Origin: Billgrantia antri
GTDB taxonomy: Bacteria > Pseudomonadota > Gammaproteobacteria > Pseudomonadales > Halomonadaceae
Length of the DNA stretch: 64,000 bases
Direction: 5' to 3'
Assembly (NCBI RefSeq): GCF_019430905.1
Contig: NZ_JAHYCA010000002.1
Location: forward strand, 434,001 to 498,000
In this document: piece after piece, positions 29,844 through 38,303 of the stretch
Numbering within the stretch: position 1 is the first letter of the stretch
How the letters are laid out: each line of letters begins with the position of its first letter
Notes under the pieces: generated by a model
Told to the model about the DNA's origin: nothing
What the model saw: only the letters and a program-made list of their open reading frames with translations
Database searches by the model: none
Position numbers and translations under genes: made by a program

Positions 29844-30872
29844 ATGACGATCATGACTTCCCGCCTCGAGGTACGCGAGCATCTCGCCCGCGCCTACTGC
29901 CCGACCCGCATTCCCGCCGAGGACGAGGCGCGCATCGACGAGATCAAGCGTCTGCTCGAGCAGCACAATGCCGTGCTCGTGGCGCATTACTACACCGACG
30001 ACGCGATCCAGCAGCTGGCCGAGGAGACCGGTGGCTGCGTAGCCGATTCGCTGGAGATGGCCCGTTTCGGGGCACGCCATGAAGCCGACACCCTAGTGGT
30101 GGCCGGCGTGCGCTTCATGGGTGAGACGGCCAAGATTCTGTCGCCCGAGAAGCGCGTGCTGATGCCCACGCTGGAGGCGACCTGCTCACTCGATGTCGGC
30201 TGTCCTGCCGATGAGTTCAGCGCTTTTTGCGATCAACATCCCGAGCGCACCGTGGTGGTCTATGCCAACACCTCGGCGGCAGTGAAGGCGCGCGCTGACT
30301 GGGTGGTGACCTCTTCCATCGCGGTGGACGTCATCGAGTACCTGCAGGCGCGTGGCGAGAAGATCCTGTGGGCGCCGGACAAGCACCTGGGAGGCTACAT
30401 CCAGCAGAAGACCGGCGCCGACATGCTGCTGTGGGACGGCGCCTGCATCGTCCACGAGGAGTTCAAGGCCAAGGGCATCGAGGACCTGAAAGGGCTCTAC
30501 CCCGACGCTGCCGTGCTTGTGCATCCGGAGTCTCCCGCCTCGGTGGTGGCACTCGCCGATGTGGCCGGCTCCACCTCGCAATTGATCAAGGCGGCCAAGG
30601 AGCTGCCCCACGACAAGCTGATCGTGGCCACCGACCGTGGCATCTTCTTCAAGATGCAGCAGATGGTACCGGAGAAGACCCTGTTCGAAGCCCCCACTGC
30701 CGGCAACGGCGCCACCTGTCGCAGCTGTGCCCATTGCCCGTGGATGGCGATGAATGCCCTGGACAACCTGGCCGGCGCCCTGCGCGAGGGCAGCGGCGAG
30801 ATCTTCGTCGACGCCGAGCTGCGCCTGAAGGCGCTCAAGCCGCTCGAGCGCATGCTCAATTTCAATTCCTGA
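29844..30872 (+). CDS. nadA: Quinolinate synthase
   Basis: Iron-sulfur enzyme that condenses iminoaspartate with dihydroxyacetone phosphate to quinolinate, the step before NadC. It has 342 residues. [40 protein letters not shown] and [20 protein letters not shown] mark the three pseudo-symmetric domains. Cluster cysteines are in [18 protein letters not shown] and [11 protein letters not shown]. The start is uncertain: ATG at 29844 or 29853, neither with a clear Shine-Dalgarno; a weak or structured start fits the leader described upstream. nadC lies about 20 kb away; nadB is not in the window. Confidence 0.95.
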   Translation: MTIMTSRLEVREHLARAYCPTRIPAEDEARIDEIKRLLEQHNAVLVAHYYTDDAIQQLAEETGGCVADSLEMARFGARHEADTLVVAGVRFMGETAKILSPEKRVLMPTLEATCSLDVGCPADEFSAFCDQHPERTVVVYANTSAAVKARADWVVTSSIAVDVIEYLQARGEKILWAPDKHLGGYIQQKTGADMLLWDGACIVHEEFKAKGIEDLKGLYPDAAVLVHPESPASVVALADVAGSTSQLIKAAKELPHDKLIVATDRGIFFKMQQMVPEKTLFEAPTAGNGATCRSCAHCPWMAMNALDNLAGALREGSGEIFVDAELRLKALKPLERMLNFNS

Positions 30873-30881
30873 GCTTCGGCA

Positions 30882-30912
30882 AAAAAGCCCGTGACAGCGT
30901 CACGGGCTTTTG
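30882..30912. terminator. Bidirectional terminator between nadA and bepA
   Basis: AAAAGCCCGTGAC (30884-30896) and GTCACGGGCTTTT (30900-30912) pair perfectly around a 3-nt loop. The A-run at the left and T-run at the right serve both convergent genes. Confidence 0.95.
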
Positions 30913-30925
30913 CTTGGCTCGCAGC

Positions 30926-32383
30926 TCAGAATTTCTCCATCGTCTCGCGATAGCCCACGAAGTCTTCGCGTCGCTGCTCGATGCGCGCCAGGGCGTTGGT
31001 ATCGCCGCTGCGCTCAGCGACTTGACGGGCCACATCGAGCTGACGAATCGCGCGTTGAATGTCGCCGGTGAGCTGCATCTGTTCGGCCCGCGCCAGGTGG
31101 CCCCAGGCCTCACGGCCGCTGCGGCCGGCGGCTTCGGCGAGCAGGGTGAAGACCTGTGGGTCCTCGGGGCGACGGTTGGCCAGCTCATTGAGGACTCGGT
31201 AGGCCTCGTTGGGATCGCGTTGGAGCAGCGCTTCACCCAGGATGCGCGTGGCCGGCATGTGACCCGGCATCAGTCGCAGCAGGCGTCGGCTGCGCTCGAT
31301 GGCTTCATCGTAACGACCAGCATCGAAGGCGACCTCGGCGGCGCTGACCGGCATGATGGCCAGGTCGGGCAGCTCCTGGGCAAGGCGGTCGAGCTGGCTC
31401 AGCGCGCTGTCGGTCTGGCCCTGACGGGCAGCGATCAGGGCGTCCAGATAACGCCTGGCGACGGCCGGGGCGTCATCTTGCGCCAGGCGCGTCGCGGCCT
31501 GCTGCGGGTCACGCTGATTCACTGCCAGCAGTGCCCGGGCGCGCACTAGATGATAGCTCGGGTCATCCTCTTCGCGGGGACGCCTGGGGGCGAGCTGTGA
31601 GGCGCGGGACTCGGCGTCGCTGATGCGCGACTCGGTCAGCGGGTGGGTGAGCAGGAATTCCGGCGGATTGCCGCCCTGCAGGCTCACCTGGCGCTGCATG
31701 GCGCGGAACATTCTGACCATGGCGTCGGGGTCGAAGCCGGCCTGGGCCATGGTCAGCAGGCCGAGGCGATCGGCTTCCTGCTCGAAGCGCCGTGAATAGG
31801 CCAACTGGTCCTGGACGAAGGCGGCTTGTGAGCCCATGGCGGCAGCGATACCGGCATCGCCGCCGCCGCTGGCGGCGATCAGCATGCCGGCCAGCATCGC
31901 CGCCATGGCCGGCAACTGCGTCTGTTCGGCGCGTGCCTGACCGCGCGAATAGTGGCGCTGCGACAAATGGCCGAGCTCGTGCGCCAATACCGAGGCGACG
32001 GCATCCTCCTCGCTGGCGAAGGCGAACAGCCCGGCGTTGACGCCGATCACGCCACCCGGCACGGCGAAGGCATTGAGGGCGCGGTTGTCCACCAGTGCCA
32101 CCACGGTACTGGTGTCGGTCAGCCCGCTATGTGGGAGCAGGCGCGACACCAGCGACTCTACGTACTCCTGGGCAAGGGGGTCTTGCCAGGCCGGCGTTCG
32201 AGCGCGGAATTGGCGTAGCCAGGCGCGACCCAGGCGGAACTCCTCGCCGGTGATGGCCTGACTGCTACCGGTCAGGTTGGGCAGCCCATAGTCCTCCGTG
32301 GCGCTTGCCGGGAGGGGGGCGGCCAGCGTCAGCGTCAACGCCATGGTAGCGGTGGTCAGGCAGGTTCGGGGCTTGCGCAGCAT
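30926..32383 (-). CDS. bepA: Outer-membrane assembly metalloprotease/chaperone BepA
   Basis: Periplasmic M48 peptidase (BepA/YfgC), 485 residues, that degrades or promotes assembly of outer-membrane proteins such as LptD. A signal peptide covers about 1-29 (ALTLTLAAPLPASA). The zinc motif HELGH is at 135-139, with a downstream Glu in the EQEADRLGLLTM stretch (about 211-222). From about 290 on, TPR-like helices form the C-terminal half. All catalytic elements are intact. It is divergent from tusA across 149 bp. Confidence 0.95.
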   Translation of the reverse strand: MLRKPRTCLTTATMALTLTLAAPLPASATEDYGLPNLTGSSQAITGEEFRLGRAWLRQFRARTPAWQDPLAQEYVESLVSRLLPHSGLTDTSTVVALVDNRALNAFAVPGGVIGVNAGLFAFASEEDAVASVLAHELGHLSQRHYSRGQARAEQTQLPAMAAMLAGMLIAASGGGDAGIAAAMGSQAAFVQDQLAYSRRFEQEADRLGLLTMAQAGFDPDAMVRMFRAMQRQVSLQGGNPPEFLLTHPLTESRISDAESRASQLAPRRPREEDDPSYHLVRARALLAVNQRDPQQAATRLAQDDAPAVARRYLDALIAARQGQTDSALSQLDRLAQELPDLAIMPVSAAEVAFDAGRYDEAIERSRRLLRLMPGHMPATRILGEALLQRDPNEAYRVLNELANRRPEDPQVFTLLAEAAGRSGREAWGHLARAEQMQLTGDIQRAIRQLDVARQVAERSGDTNALARIEQRREDFVGYRETMEKF

Positions 32384-32532
32384 GTGCCAGTCTCTTTCGA
32401 AGCGGCGGTCGGTTCTCTATCCGACATTGATTCGGCCTGCAAAGTGCCTTTAAATCTCAAGGGTTTTACGCTTTGCTGCAAGGGCATGTTGCCCCAAGCG
32501 CACGAGCGCTCGCTATTTTCCCGGGAGACGAC

Positions 32533-32784
32533 ATGGCTGTGCAACCAGATGAAGTGCTCGATGCCTGCGGCTTGCCCTGCCCGCTGCCACTATTGAAGGC
32601 GAAGCAGGTATTGGCTCGGCTCGAGGCCGGCCTGGTACTCGAGATCCTGGCGACCGATGCCGGTTCCTGGCGCGACTTCGAGACCTTCGCCGATCACAGC
32701 GTCCATGAGCTGATCGCCCGAGAAGAGCGGGGCGAGGTCTACCACTACTGGCTGCGCAAGGGTGGTGAGGAGCCGACTCCATGA
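32533..32784 (+). CDS. tusA: Sulfur carrier protein TusA
   Basis: An 83-residue sulfurtransferase that relays persulfide sulfur from a cysteine desulfurase towards tRNA 2-thiouridine formation and other sinks. The active-site motif is DACGLPCPLPLLKAK, with the acceptor Cys in GLPCPLP. The start at 32533 is supported by GGGAG 5 nt upstream; the open frame further upstream has no homology. It overlaps the next gene by 4 nt (ATGA). Confidence 0.95.
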   Translation: MAVQPDEVLDACGLPCPLPLLKAKQVLARLEAGLVLEILATDAGSWRDFETFADHSVHELIAREERGEVYHYWLRKGGEEPTP

Positions 32785-33890
32785 CCCTGCGTCAAGTGTT
32801 CAAGGGCTGGGTCGAACACTACTTCTCCGACGAGGAGGCGGTGATCCTGCTGGTGTTGCTGGTGTTGGGCTTTGCCGCGGTAATCCTGCTCGGCCGCATG
32901 CTCGCGCCCTTCCTCACCGCTCTGGTAATCGCTTTCCTGCTGCAGGGCGGGGTCACTGCCCTGACCCAGCGCGGTATCCCTCACCTGATCTCGGTCATCG
33001 TCGTGTTTCTCGCCTTCATCGGCGTGCTGCTGGCGCTGGCCTTCATTCTGATGCCGCTGATATGGAACCAACTCGTCGGGTTGGTACAGGAAACGCCGCG
33101 CATCGTTGCCAGTGGACAGCGCTGGCTGGATGACCTGCAGGCGCGCTACCCCAACTTCGTCACGCCTGACCAAGTGCAGGAGTGGATCGCCGTCGCCGGC
33201 CGTGAACTGACCCAGTTCGGCCAGCGTGCGCTGACGCTCTCGCTGGCGTCGCTGGGCAACATGCTGGCGTTGATCATCTATCTTGTGCTGGTGCCGATCC
33301 TGGTCTTCTTCCTGCTCAAGGATCGCGAACAGTTGATCGGCTTCACCCTGTCACTGTTGCCGCAGCAGCGCTCGCTGATGACGCGCATCTGGCAGGAAAT
33401 GGATGCCCAGATCGCCAACTACGTGCGTGGCAAGTTCATTGAGATCATCATCGTCGGCACCGTGTCGTTCTTCACCTTCGCCTTTTTCGGCCTGCCCTAT
33501 TCGGCGTTGCTTGCGGTGCTGGTGGGCTGTTCGGTGCTGGTGCCCTACATCGGGGCCGCCGTGGCAACCCTGCCGGTGGCAGCCGTGGCGGGGTTTCACT
33601 TCGGCATGAGCGATCAGTTCCTTTATGTGCTGGTCGCCTATGGCGTGATACAGGCGCTGGACGGCAATGTGCTGGTGCCGATTCTGTTCTCCGAGGCGGT
33701 CAACCTGCATCCGGTCTCGATCATACTGGCGGTACTGTTCTTCGGCGGGGTCTGGGGCTTCTGGGGCGTTTTCTTCGCCATCCCCTTGGCGACCTTGCTC
33801 AAGGCGTTGGTCTATGCCTGGCCGCGAGGTATCAGGCAGTACCACGATGCACAGCAGCCCGTCGAGCTGAAGCAACAGGGCGGGGAGTAG
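32781..33890 (+). CDS. AI-2E family transporter (PerM-like permease)
   Basis: A 369-residue membrane protein with about eight hydrophobic segments. Typical family features are FLLKDREQLIGFTLSLLP near residue 175 and the GLPYSALLAVLVGCSVLVPY stretch, then GFHFGMSDQFLYVLVAYGVI. Members include E. coli PerM and TqsA; some export autoinducer-2 and others act as ion antiporters, so no substrate is assigned. It is translationally coupled to tusA, a pairing with no obvious functional link. Confidence 0.9.
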   Translation: MTLRQVFKGWVEHYFSDEEAVILLVLLVLGFAAVILLGRMLAPFLTALVIAFLLQGGVTALTQRGIPHLISVIVVFLAFIGVLLALAFILMPLIWNQLVGLVQETPRIVASGQRWLDDLQARYPNFVTPDQVQEWIAVAGRELTQFGQRALTLSLASLGNMLALIIYLVLVPILVFFLLKDREQLIGFTLSLLPQQRSLMTRIWQEMDAQIANYVRGKFIEIIIVGTVSFFTFAFFGLPYSALLAVLVGCSVLVPYIGAAVATLPVAAVAGFHFGMSDQFLYVLVAYGVIQALDGNVLVPILFSEAVNLHPVSIILAVLFFGGVWGFWGVFFAIPLATLLKALVYAWPRGIRQYHDAQQPVELKQQGGE

Positions 33891-33898
33891 GACGACCC

Positions 33899-33918
33899 CG
33901 CCCGGCAGTTACCGGGCG
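33899..33918. terminator. Short inverted repeat between convergent perM-like and bcp genes
   Basis: CGCCCGG (33899-33905) pairs with CCGGGCG (33912-33918) around a CAGTTA loop. No T-run follows, so it is only a weak terminator candidate. Confidence 0.4.
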
Positions 33919-33932
33919 AGGCTCCGGTGGAC

Positions 33933-34409
33933 TCAGCGGGCGGCGTGGAGTGCCTGGGCGGCTTCGAGAACCTCCTGTGCGTGCCCCTTGACCTTGACGC
34001 CGCGCCACTCTCGGGCAAGCTTGCCATCGGCGTCGATCAGGAAGGTGCTGCGTTCGATGCCGAGGTGCTCCTTGCCGTACAACTTCTTCAGCTTGATGAC
34101 ATCGAACAGCCGGCAGACTTCCTCGTCCTTGTCGGAAATCAGTTCGAAGTTGAAGGCCTGCTTGGCCTTGAAGTTCTCCTGCGCGCGTAGCCCGTCGCGC
34201 GAGACGCCGAGGATGACGGTGTTGGCCGCGTCGAACTCGGCCTTGCGGTCGCGGAAGTCGCCACCTTCGGTGGTGCAGCCGGGCGTGCTGGCCTTGGGGT
34301 AGAAGTAGATCACTACCTGGCGGCCCGCGAGGGCGGCGAGAGAAACGACGGTGTCGCCGGTGGCGGTGGCGCTGAAGTCGGGCACCGGTTGGCCGATGGC
34401 AAGCGTCAT
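33933..34409 (-). CDS. bcp: Thioredoxin-dependent peroxiredoxin, Bcp/PrxQ family
   Basis: A 158-residue peroxiredoxin that reduces peroxides. The peroxidatic Cys is in FYPKASTPGCTTEGGDFRD (about residue 49). In E. coli Bcp a resolving Cys follows five residues later; here that position is Gly, so this is not the CxxxxC PrxQ form. The only other Cys is in EEVCRLFDV. The C-terminal half (RSTFLIDADGKLAREWRGVK) is typical. It is divergent from dapA across 183 bp. Confidence 0.94.
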   Translation of the reverse strand: MTLAIGQPVPDFSATATGDTVVSLAALAGRQVVIYFYPKASTPGCTTEGGDFRDRKAEFDAANTVILGVSRDGLRAQENFKAKQAFNFELISDKDEEVCRLFDVIKLKKLYGKEHLGIERSTFLIDADGKLAREWRGVKVKGHAQEVLEAAQALHAAR

Positions 34410-34592
34410 GAGAAGCTCCTTGACGGGGTGGGGAGCGGTTAATTACACGCATGCCGAGATGTGCTGTCAAAGAGCGCGTCGGCCGTGCTGTACAGGCCTG
34501 TGCCGCCTGAGTACCATTTACCCTTTGCTTGCGATGCTGTCGAGGCGGCAGCCGAGCGCGGCATGAGCGGCCATTGCGTAGAGGAAGAGAGG

Positions 34593-35477
34593 ATGATCAC
34601 TGGCAGTATCGTCGCCCTGGCGACGCCGATGAAGGCCAATGGCGATATCGACTGGGAGGCGTTGCGCCGTTTGGTGAACTTCCACCTGGAGAACGGCACC
34701 GACGGCATCGTCGCGGCCGGTACCACCGGCGAGCCCACCACCATGTCCTTCGCCGAGCACTTCGACGTGATTCGCGCCGTGGTGGAGGAGGTCGACGGCC
34801 GTATTCCGGTCATTGCCGGCACCGGGGCCAACGCCACCTCCGAGGCCGTGGAGCTGGCGCGCTACGCCAGCGAGGTGGGGGCCGACTACTGCCTGTCGGT
34901 ATGCCCCTACTACAACAAGCCCACCCAGGAAGGGCTCTATCGCCACTTCAAGGCGGTGGCCGAGGGCAGCCGCCTGCCGGTGATCCTCTACAATGTGCCC
35001 GGCCGTACCTGCTCCGATCTCTACAACGAAACCGTGTTGCGCCTGGCCGAGGTCGACAATATCGTCGGCCTCAAGGATGCCACCGGCAACCTGGAGCGCG
35101 CTGAGGACCTCATCGCACGGCTCGAGGGCAGCGGTTTCATGCTCTACTCCGGTGACGACGCCACTGCCTGCGAGTTCATGCTGATGGGCGGCAACGGCGA
35201 CATCTCGGTGACCGCCAACGTGGCGCCCAAGGCCATGCACGAGCTGTGCGTTGCCGCGGTCGCCGGTGATGCCGATCGCGCGCACCAGATCAATACCCGG
35301 CTGATGCCGCTGCATACCAATCTGGGCATCGAATCCAATCCGATTCCGGTCAAGTGGGCGCTGCACCGCATGGGCATGATCGAGCAAGGCATTCGCCTGC
35401 CGCTTACCTGGCTGTCCGGCAAGTACCATGCGACGGTGGACGAGGCCCTGCAACTGGCCGGCGTGATCGACGATTGA
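34593..35477 (+). CDS. dapA: 4-hydroxy-tetrahydrodipicolinate synthase
   Basis: First committed enzyme of the diaminopimelate/lysine pathway: pyruvate plus aspartate semialdehyde. It has 294 residues (E. coli 292). Visible are GTTGEPTT (substrate-binding threonines), the catalytic Tyr in YNVPGRT and the Schiff-base Lys in VGLKDATG. The start at 34593 ([13 protein letters not shown]) matches E. coli DapA and has GAGAGG just upstream. bamC follows by 52 nt, the same dapA-bamC (dapX) order as in E. coli. Confidence 0.98.
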   Translation: MITGSIVALATPMKANGDIDWEALRRLVNFHLENGTDGIVAAGTTGEPTTMSFAEHFDVIRAVVEEVDGRIPVIAGTGANATSEAVELARYASEVGADYCLSVCPYYNKPTQEGLYRHFKAVAEGSRLPVILYNVPGRTCSDLYNETVLRLAEVDNIVGLKDATGNLERAEDLIARLEGSGFMLYSGDDATACEFMLMGGNGDISVTANVAPKAMHELCVAAVAGDADRAHQINTRLMPLHTNLGIESNPIPVKWALHRMGMIEQGIRLPLTWLSGKYHATVDEALQLAGVIDD

Positions 35478-35529
35478 GGCGGCGTGGAACGCTCCCGCCG
35501 CCCCGAAAATCTGACTGCAAGGTGAATGC

Positions 35530-36501
35530 ATGAACTCTGCGCTGAAATGGATGCCGCTGGTGGCTGTCGCTGCCCTGGCCACCGCTGGCTGTGCCCGAGA
35601 AGGCTTCTATGACGATCGCAACATCGATTACGTGGAGGCCCAGCGCAGTGCGCCCCTGGTCCTGCCGCAAGGACGCAACGAGCAGCGCTATCGCGATGCC
35701 ATGCCGGTGCCGGAAGCCAGTGGCTCGCTGAACAGGCGTGATGACGGTTTCGAAGCGCCGAGCCCCAAGCGCCTGGTGTCCGGTGGTGCCGTGGAGCGGG
35801 ACTTTGTCGAGCGGCGCGAGGTCGGCAACGACCGTTGGCTGGTGATCGGCGCCGATCCGGGAATGGTGTGGCCGCAACTGCAGGATTTCGCCCGCGCTCG
35901 CGGCCTGCAGGTGCAATCCAGCGATGATGCCCGCGGTGTGCTGGAGACGGCCCAGGGCCGGCTGAGCGTGCGCCAGGGGTTGCGCGCCGGCGACAGCGAG
36001 GTGCGCTGTGACCAGAACGGTCGCCCGGTAGCGGCCTGTCTCGATGCGCTGGAGCAGCACTTCAGCGCGCGTAGCGCCACCGCCAGTGCCGCCTCGCTGG
36101 CGGGTCAGCAGATTGCCAGCGAGGACCGCCTGCGCTTCGAGCAGCTCGCCAGCGGCGAGTGGGTCGTGCGCATTCCGCTCGCCATCGATCGTGTCTGGGC
36201 CGAGCTGAGCCATCAGCTTGAAGCCGACTTCAGCGTGGAGAACCGGCGCGTACTGCTCGAGCAGAACCCCGAGCAGCATGATTTCCTGGTCAGCTACATG
36301 ACCGCTTCCGAGCGTGATCGCGGCATGCTGCAGATCATTCTCAGTCCCGACGTACGCCAGATGCCTCAGGAGATCCGCCTGGTGCTCGAGTCCGATGGCC
36401 CCGAACGCACTACGCTACGTGCCGTCAACGAGAGCGAGCGGCGCTTCACCGAAGGAGACGCCCGCGAGCTGCTCGAGCGGGTGTCGGGCATGTTGCGCTA
36501 A
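35530..36501 (+). CDS. bamC: Outer-membrane assembly lipoprotein BamC
   Basis: Accessory lipoprotein of the BAM complex, 323 residues (E. coli BamC 344). A type II signal peptide ends in the lipobox ATAGC with Cys21 as the lipidated residue; the mature N-terminus is extended. Two helix-grip domains follow: about 95-185 (RWLVIGADPGMVWPQLQDFA) and about 210-320 (VRIPLAIDRVWAELSHQLEA). The assignment leans on architecture and the dapA neighbour because BamC sequences vary widely. The stop overlaps the next start (TAATG). Confidence 0.9.
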   Translation: MNSALKWMPLVAVAALATAGCAREGFYDDRNIDYVEAQRSAPLVLPQGRNEQRYRDAMPVPEASGSLNRRDDGFEAPSPKRLVSGGAVERDFVERREVGNDRWLVIGADPGMVWPQLQDFARARGLQVQSSDDARGVLETAQGRLSVRQGLRAGDSEVRCDQNGRPVAACLDALEQHFSARSATASAASLAGQQIASEDRLRFEQLASGEWVVRIPLAIDRVWAELSHQLEADFSVENRRVLLEQNPEQHDFLVSYMTASERDRGMLQIILSPDVRQMPQEIRLVLESDGPERTTLRAVNESERRFTEGDARELLERVSGMLR

Positions 36502-37307
36502 TGCCGCAGGGGGCGGCCAACGAGCTGCTGCCGACCGAGGGCAAGCTTCGCTTCGCCTCGCTCGGCAGCGGCAGCAAGGGCAATGCCACCTTGGTCAGCG
36601 ACGGCGAGACCACGGTGCTGGTCGACTGCGGCTTCGGCTTGCGGGAGGCCGAGCGGCGACTGGCGCGTGTCGGCCTGCATCCGCGTCAGCTCGATGCCGT
36701 GCTGGTCACTCACGAGCATGGCGATCATCTGCGCGGGGTGGGGCCCCTGGCACGTCGTCATGCGGTGCCGGTCTACATTACGCCGGGCACCTGGCTCTCC
36801 GGGCGTCTGGGCGAGGTGCCGCAGCGATACTGGATCACACCGCAGCTGCGCTTCGCGGTGAAGAGCCTCACGATCGACCCGTTCACCGTACCCCACGACG
36901 CCCGTGAGCCGGTCCAGTTCCGCTTCGAGTCGCATGGTCGGCACCTCGGCGTGCTGACCGACCTGGGCCATCCCACCGACCACGTGGTCGAGGCCTTCCG
37001 CGGCTGCGATGCCCTCATCCTCGAGTGCAACCACGACCGACACATGCTCGAGGTCGGGCCCTACCCACCGCGGCTCAAGCGCCGCGTCGGCGGCAACTGG
37101 GGGCATCTGGCCAACGTCCAGGCCGCGGCGCTGCTACGGCACCTGGGGCTCGATCGGCTGCAGCGTATCGTCTGCTCCCATCTCTCGGAACACAACAACC
37201 GCCCCGAGCTCGCCCTCGAGGCCTTGACGCCGCTGCTCGACGGCGATGCGTCTCGCCTGACGGTTGCCGCCCAGGACAGCGGGCTGCATTGGCAGGCGAT
37301 CTACTGA
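36501..37307 (+). CDS. MBL-fold metallo-hydrolase, YycJ/WalJ-like
   Basis: A 268-residue metallo-beta-lactamase-fold hydrolase. FASLGSGSKGNATLVSDGE opens the fold, and the metal motif THEHGDH is followed by VPHDAREPVQF, LTDLGHPTDHV and CSHLSEHNNRP, together a full dinuclear metal site. The closest recognised relatives are YycJ/WalJ-type exonuclease-like proteins. The substrate is not known. It shares one base with the bamC stop and precedes purC by 43 nt, so a dapA-bamC-MBL-purC operon is likely. Confidence 0.88.
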   Translation: MPQGAANELLPTEGKLRFASLGSGSKGNATLVSDGETTVLVDCGFGLREAERRLARVGLHPRQLDAVLVTHEHGDHLRGVGPLARRHAVPVYITPGTWLSGRLGEVPQRYWITPQLRFAVKSLTIDPFTVPHDAREPVQFRFESHGRHLGVLTDLGHPTDHVVEAFRGCDALILECNHDRHMLEVGPYPPRLKRRVGGNWGHLANVQAAALLRHLGLDRLQRIVCSHLSEHNNRPELALEALTPLLDGDASRLTVAAQDSGLHWQAIY

Positions 37308-37350
37308 ACGGCCATCCTAATCGTCACGCGTCATCTTTCTGGAGACTCCC

Positions 37351-38064
37351 ATGGAAAAGCGCCAAGAACTCTACGCCGGCAAGGCCAAATCGGTGTATGC
37401 CACCGACGATCCCGATCTGCTCGTCCTGCATTTTCGTGACGACACCAGCGCCTTCGATGGCGAGCGCATGGAGTCGCTGGCGCGCAAGGGCATGGTCAAC
37501 AATCGCTTCAATGCCTTCATCATGGAGAAACTGGCCGCGGCTGGCGTTCCCACCCACTTCGAGAAGTGTCTTTCCGATACCGAGAGTCTGGTCAAGAAGC
37601 TCGACATGATTCCGGTGGAATGCGTGGTGCGTAACATCGCCGCCGGTGGTTTGGTCAAGCGTCTCGGCGTCGAGGAGGGGCGTGAACTCACCCCGCCCAC
37701 CTTCGAGCTTTTCCTCAAGAACGACGCCCTGCACGATCCAATGATCAACGAGTCGCTGGCCGAGACCTTCGGCTGGGCCACGCCGGAACAGCTCGCCGAG
37801 ATGAAGACGCTGACCTTCAAGGTCAATGAGGTGCTCAAGCAGCTGTTCGCCGATGGCGGGTTGCTGCTGGTCGACTACAAGCTGGAGTTCGGCCTGTTCA
37901 AGGGCGAGATCGTGCTTGGCGATGAGTTTTCGCCGGACGGCTGCCGCCTGTGGGACGCCGAGACGCGCAACAAGATGGACAAGGACCGTTTCCGCCAGGG
38001 GCTGGGCGGTGTTATCGAGGCCTACGAAGAAGTGGGACGGCGTATCGGTATCGATTTCGACTGA
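37351..38064 (+). CDS. purC: SAICAR synthetase
   Basis: Purine step 8: CAIR plus aspartate plus ATP to SAICAR. The 237 residues match E. coli PurC (237). [20 protein letters not shown] opens the ATP-grasp fold; [29 protein letters not shown] and [20 protein letters not shown] are family signatures, and DGCRLWD is intact. A strong terminator follows. Confidence 0.98.
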   Translation: MEKRQELYAGKAKSVYATDDPDLLVLHFRDDTSAFDGERMESLARKGMVNNRFNAFIMEKLAAAGVPTHFEKCLSDTESLVKKLDMIPVECVVRNIAAGGLVKRLGVEEGRELTPPTFELFLKNDALHDPMINESLAETFGWATPEQLAEMKTLTFKVNEVLKQLFADGGLLLVDYKLEFGLFKGEIVLGDEFSPDGCRLWDAETRNKMDKDRFRQGLGGVIEAYEEVGRRIGIDFD

Positions 38065-38091
38065 GCGTTATAACGAGCTTCATATTCTTCC

Positions 38092-38118
38092 AGAAGGCGG
38101 CCCAAGGGCCGCCTTCTT
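38092..38118 (+). terminator. Rho-independent terminator after purC
   Basis: AGAAGGCGGCC (38092-38102) pairs over 11 bp with GGCCGCCTTCT (38107-38117) around a CAAG loop; the tail is a short T/C stretch (TTCTT) rather than a long T-run. Confidence 0.85.
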
Positions 38119-38193
38119 ACGTTCTGATGGCGTCTGTTGAGCCGTTGCAAGCTTCTTATCCTTTAGTCGCAAATCGGACTCACGAGCAAAACA

Positions 38194-38206
38194 CCCGATA
38201 CTCGGG
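38194..38206. promoter_or_regulatory. Small palindrome upstream of the hmf-like operon, possible operator
   Basis: CCCGA-TAC-TCGGG (38194-38206) is a perfect 5-bp inverted repeat 98 nt before the operon start. It could be a regulator site, but AraC proteins usually bind direct repeats, so the assignment is weak. No convincing promoter boxes are seen in 38119-38303. Confidence 0.25.
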
Positions 38207-38303
38207 CCAAACTCCATTCCGCCGCGCAGGGTCGGTCTCCCCTTGATTCCATAGACTCCCCCAGATGGCAAGCCATTTCCCCATGGCTATCGCGGAGGAG
38301 TAT

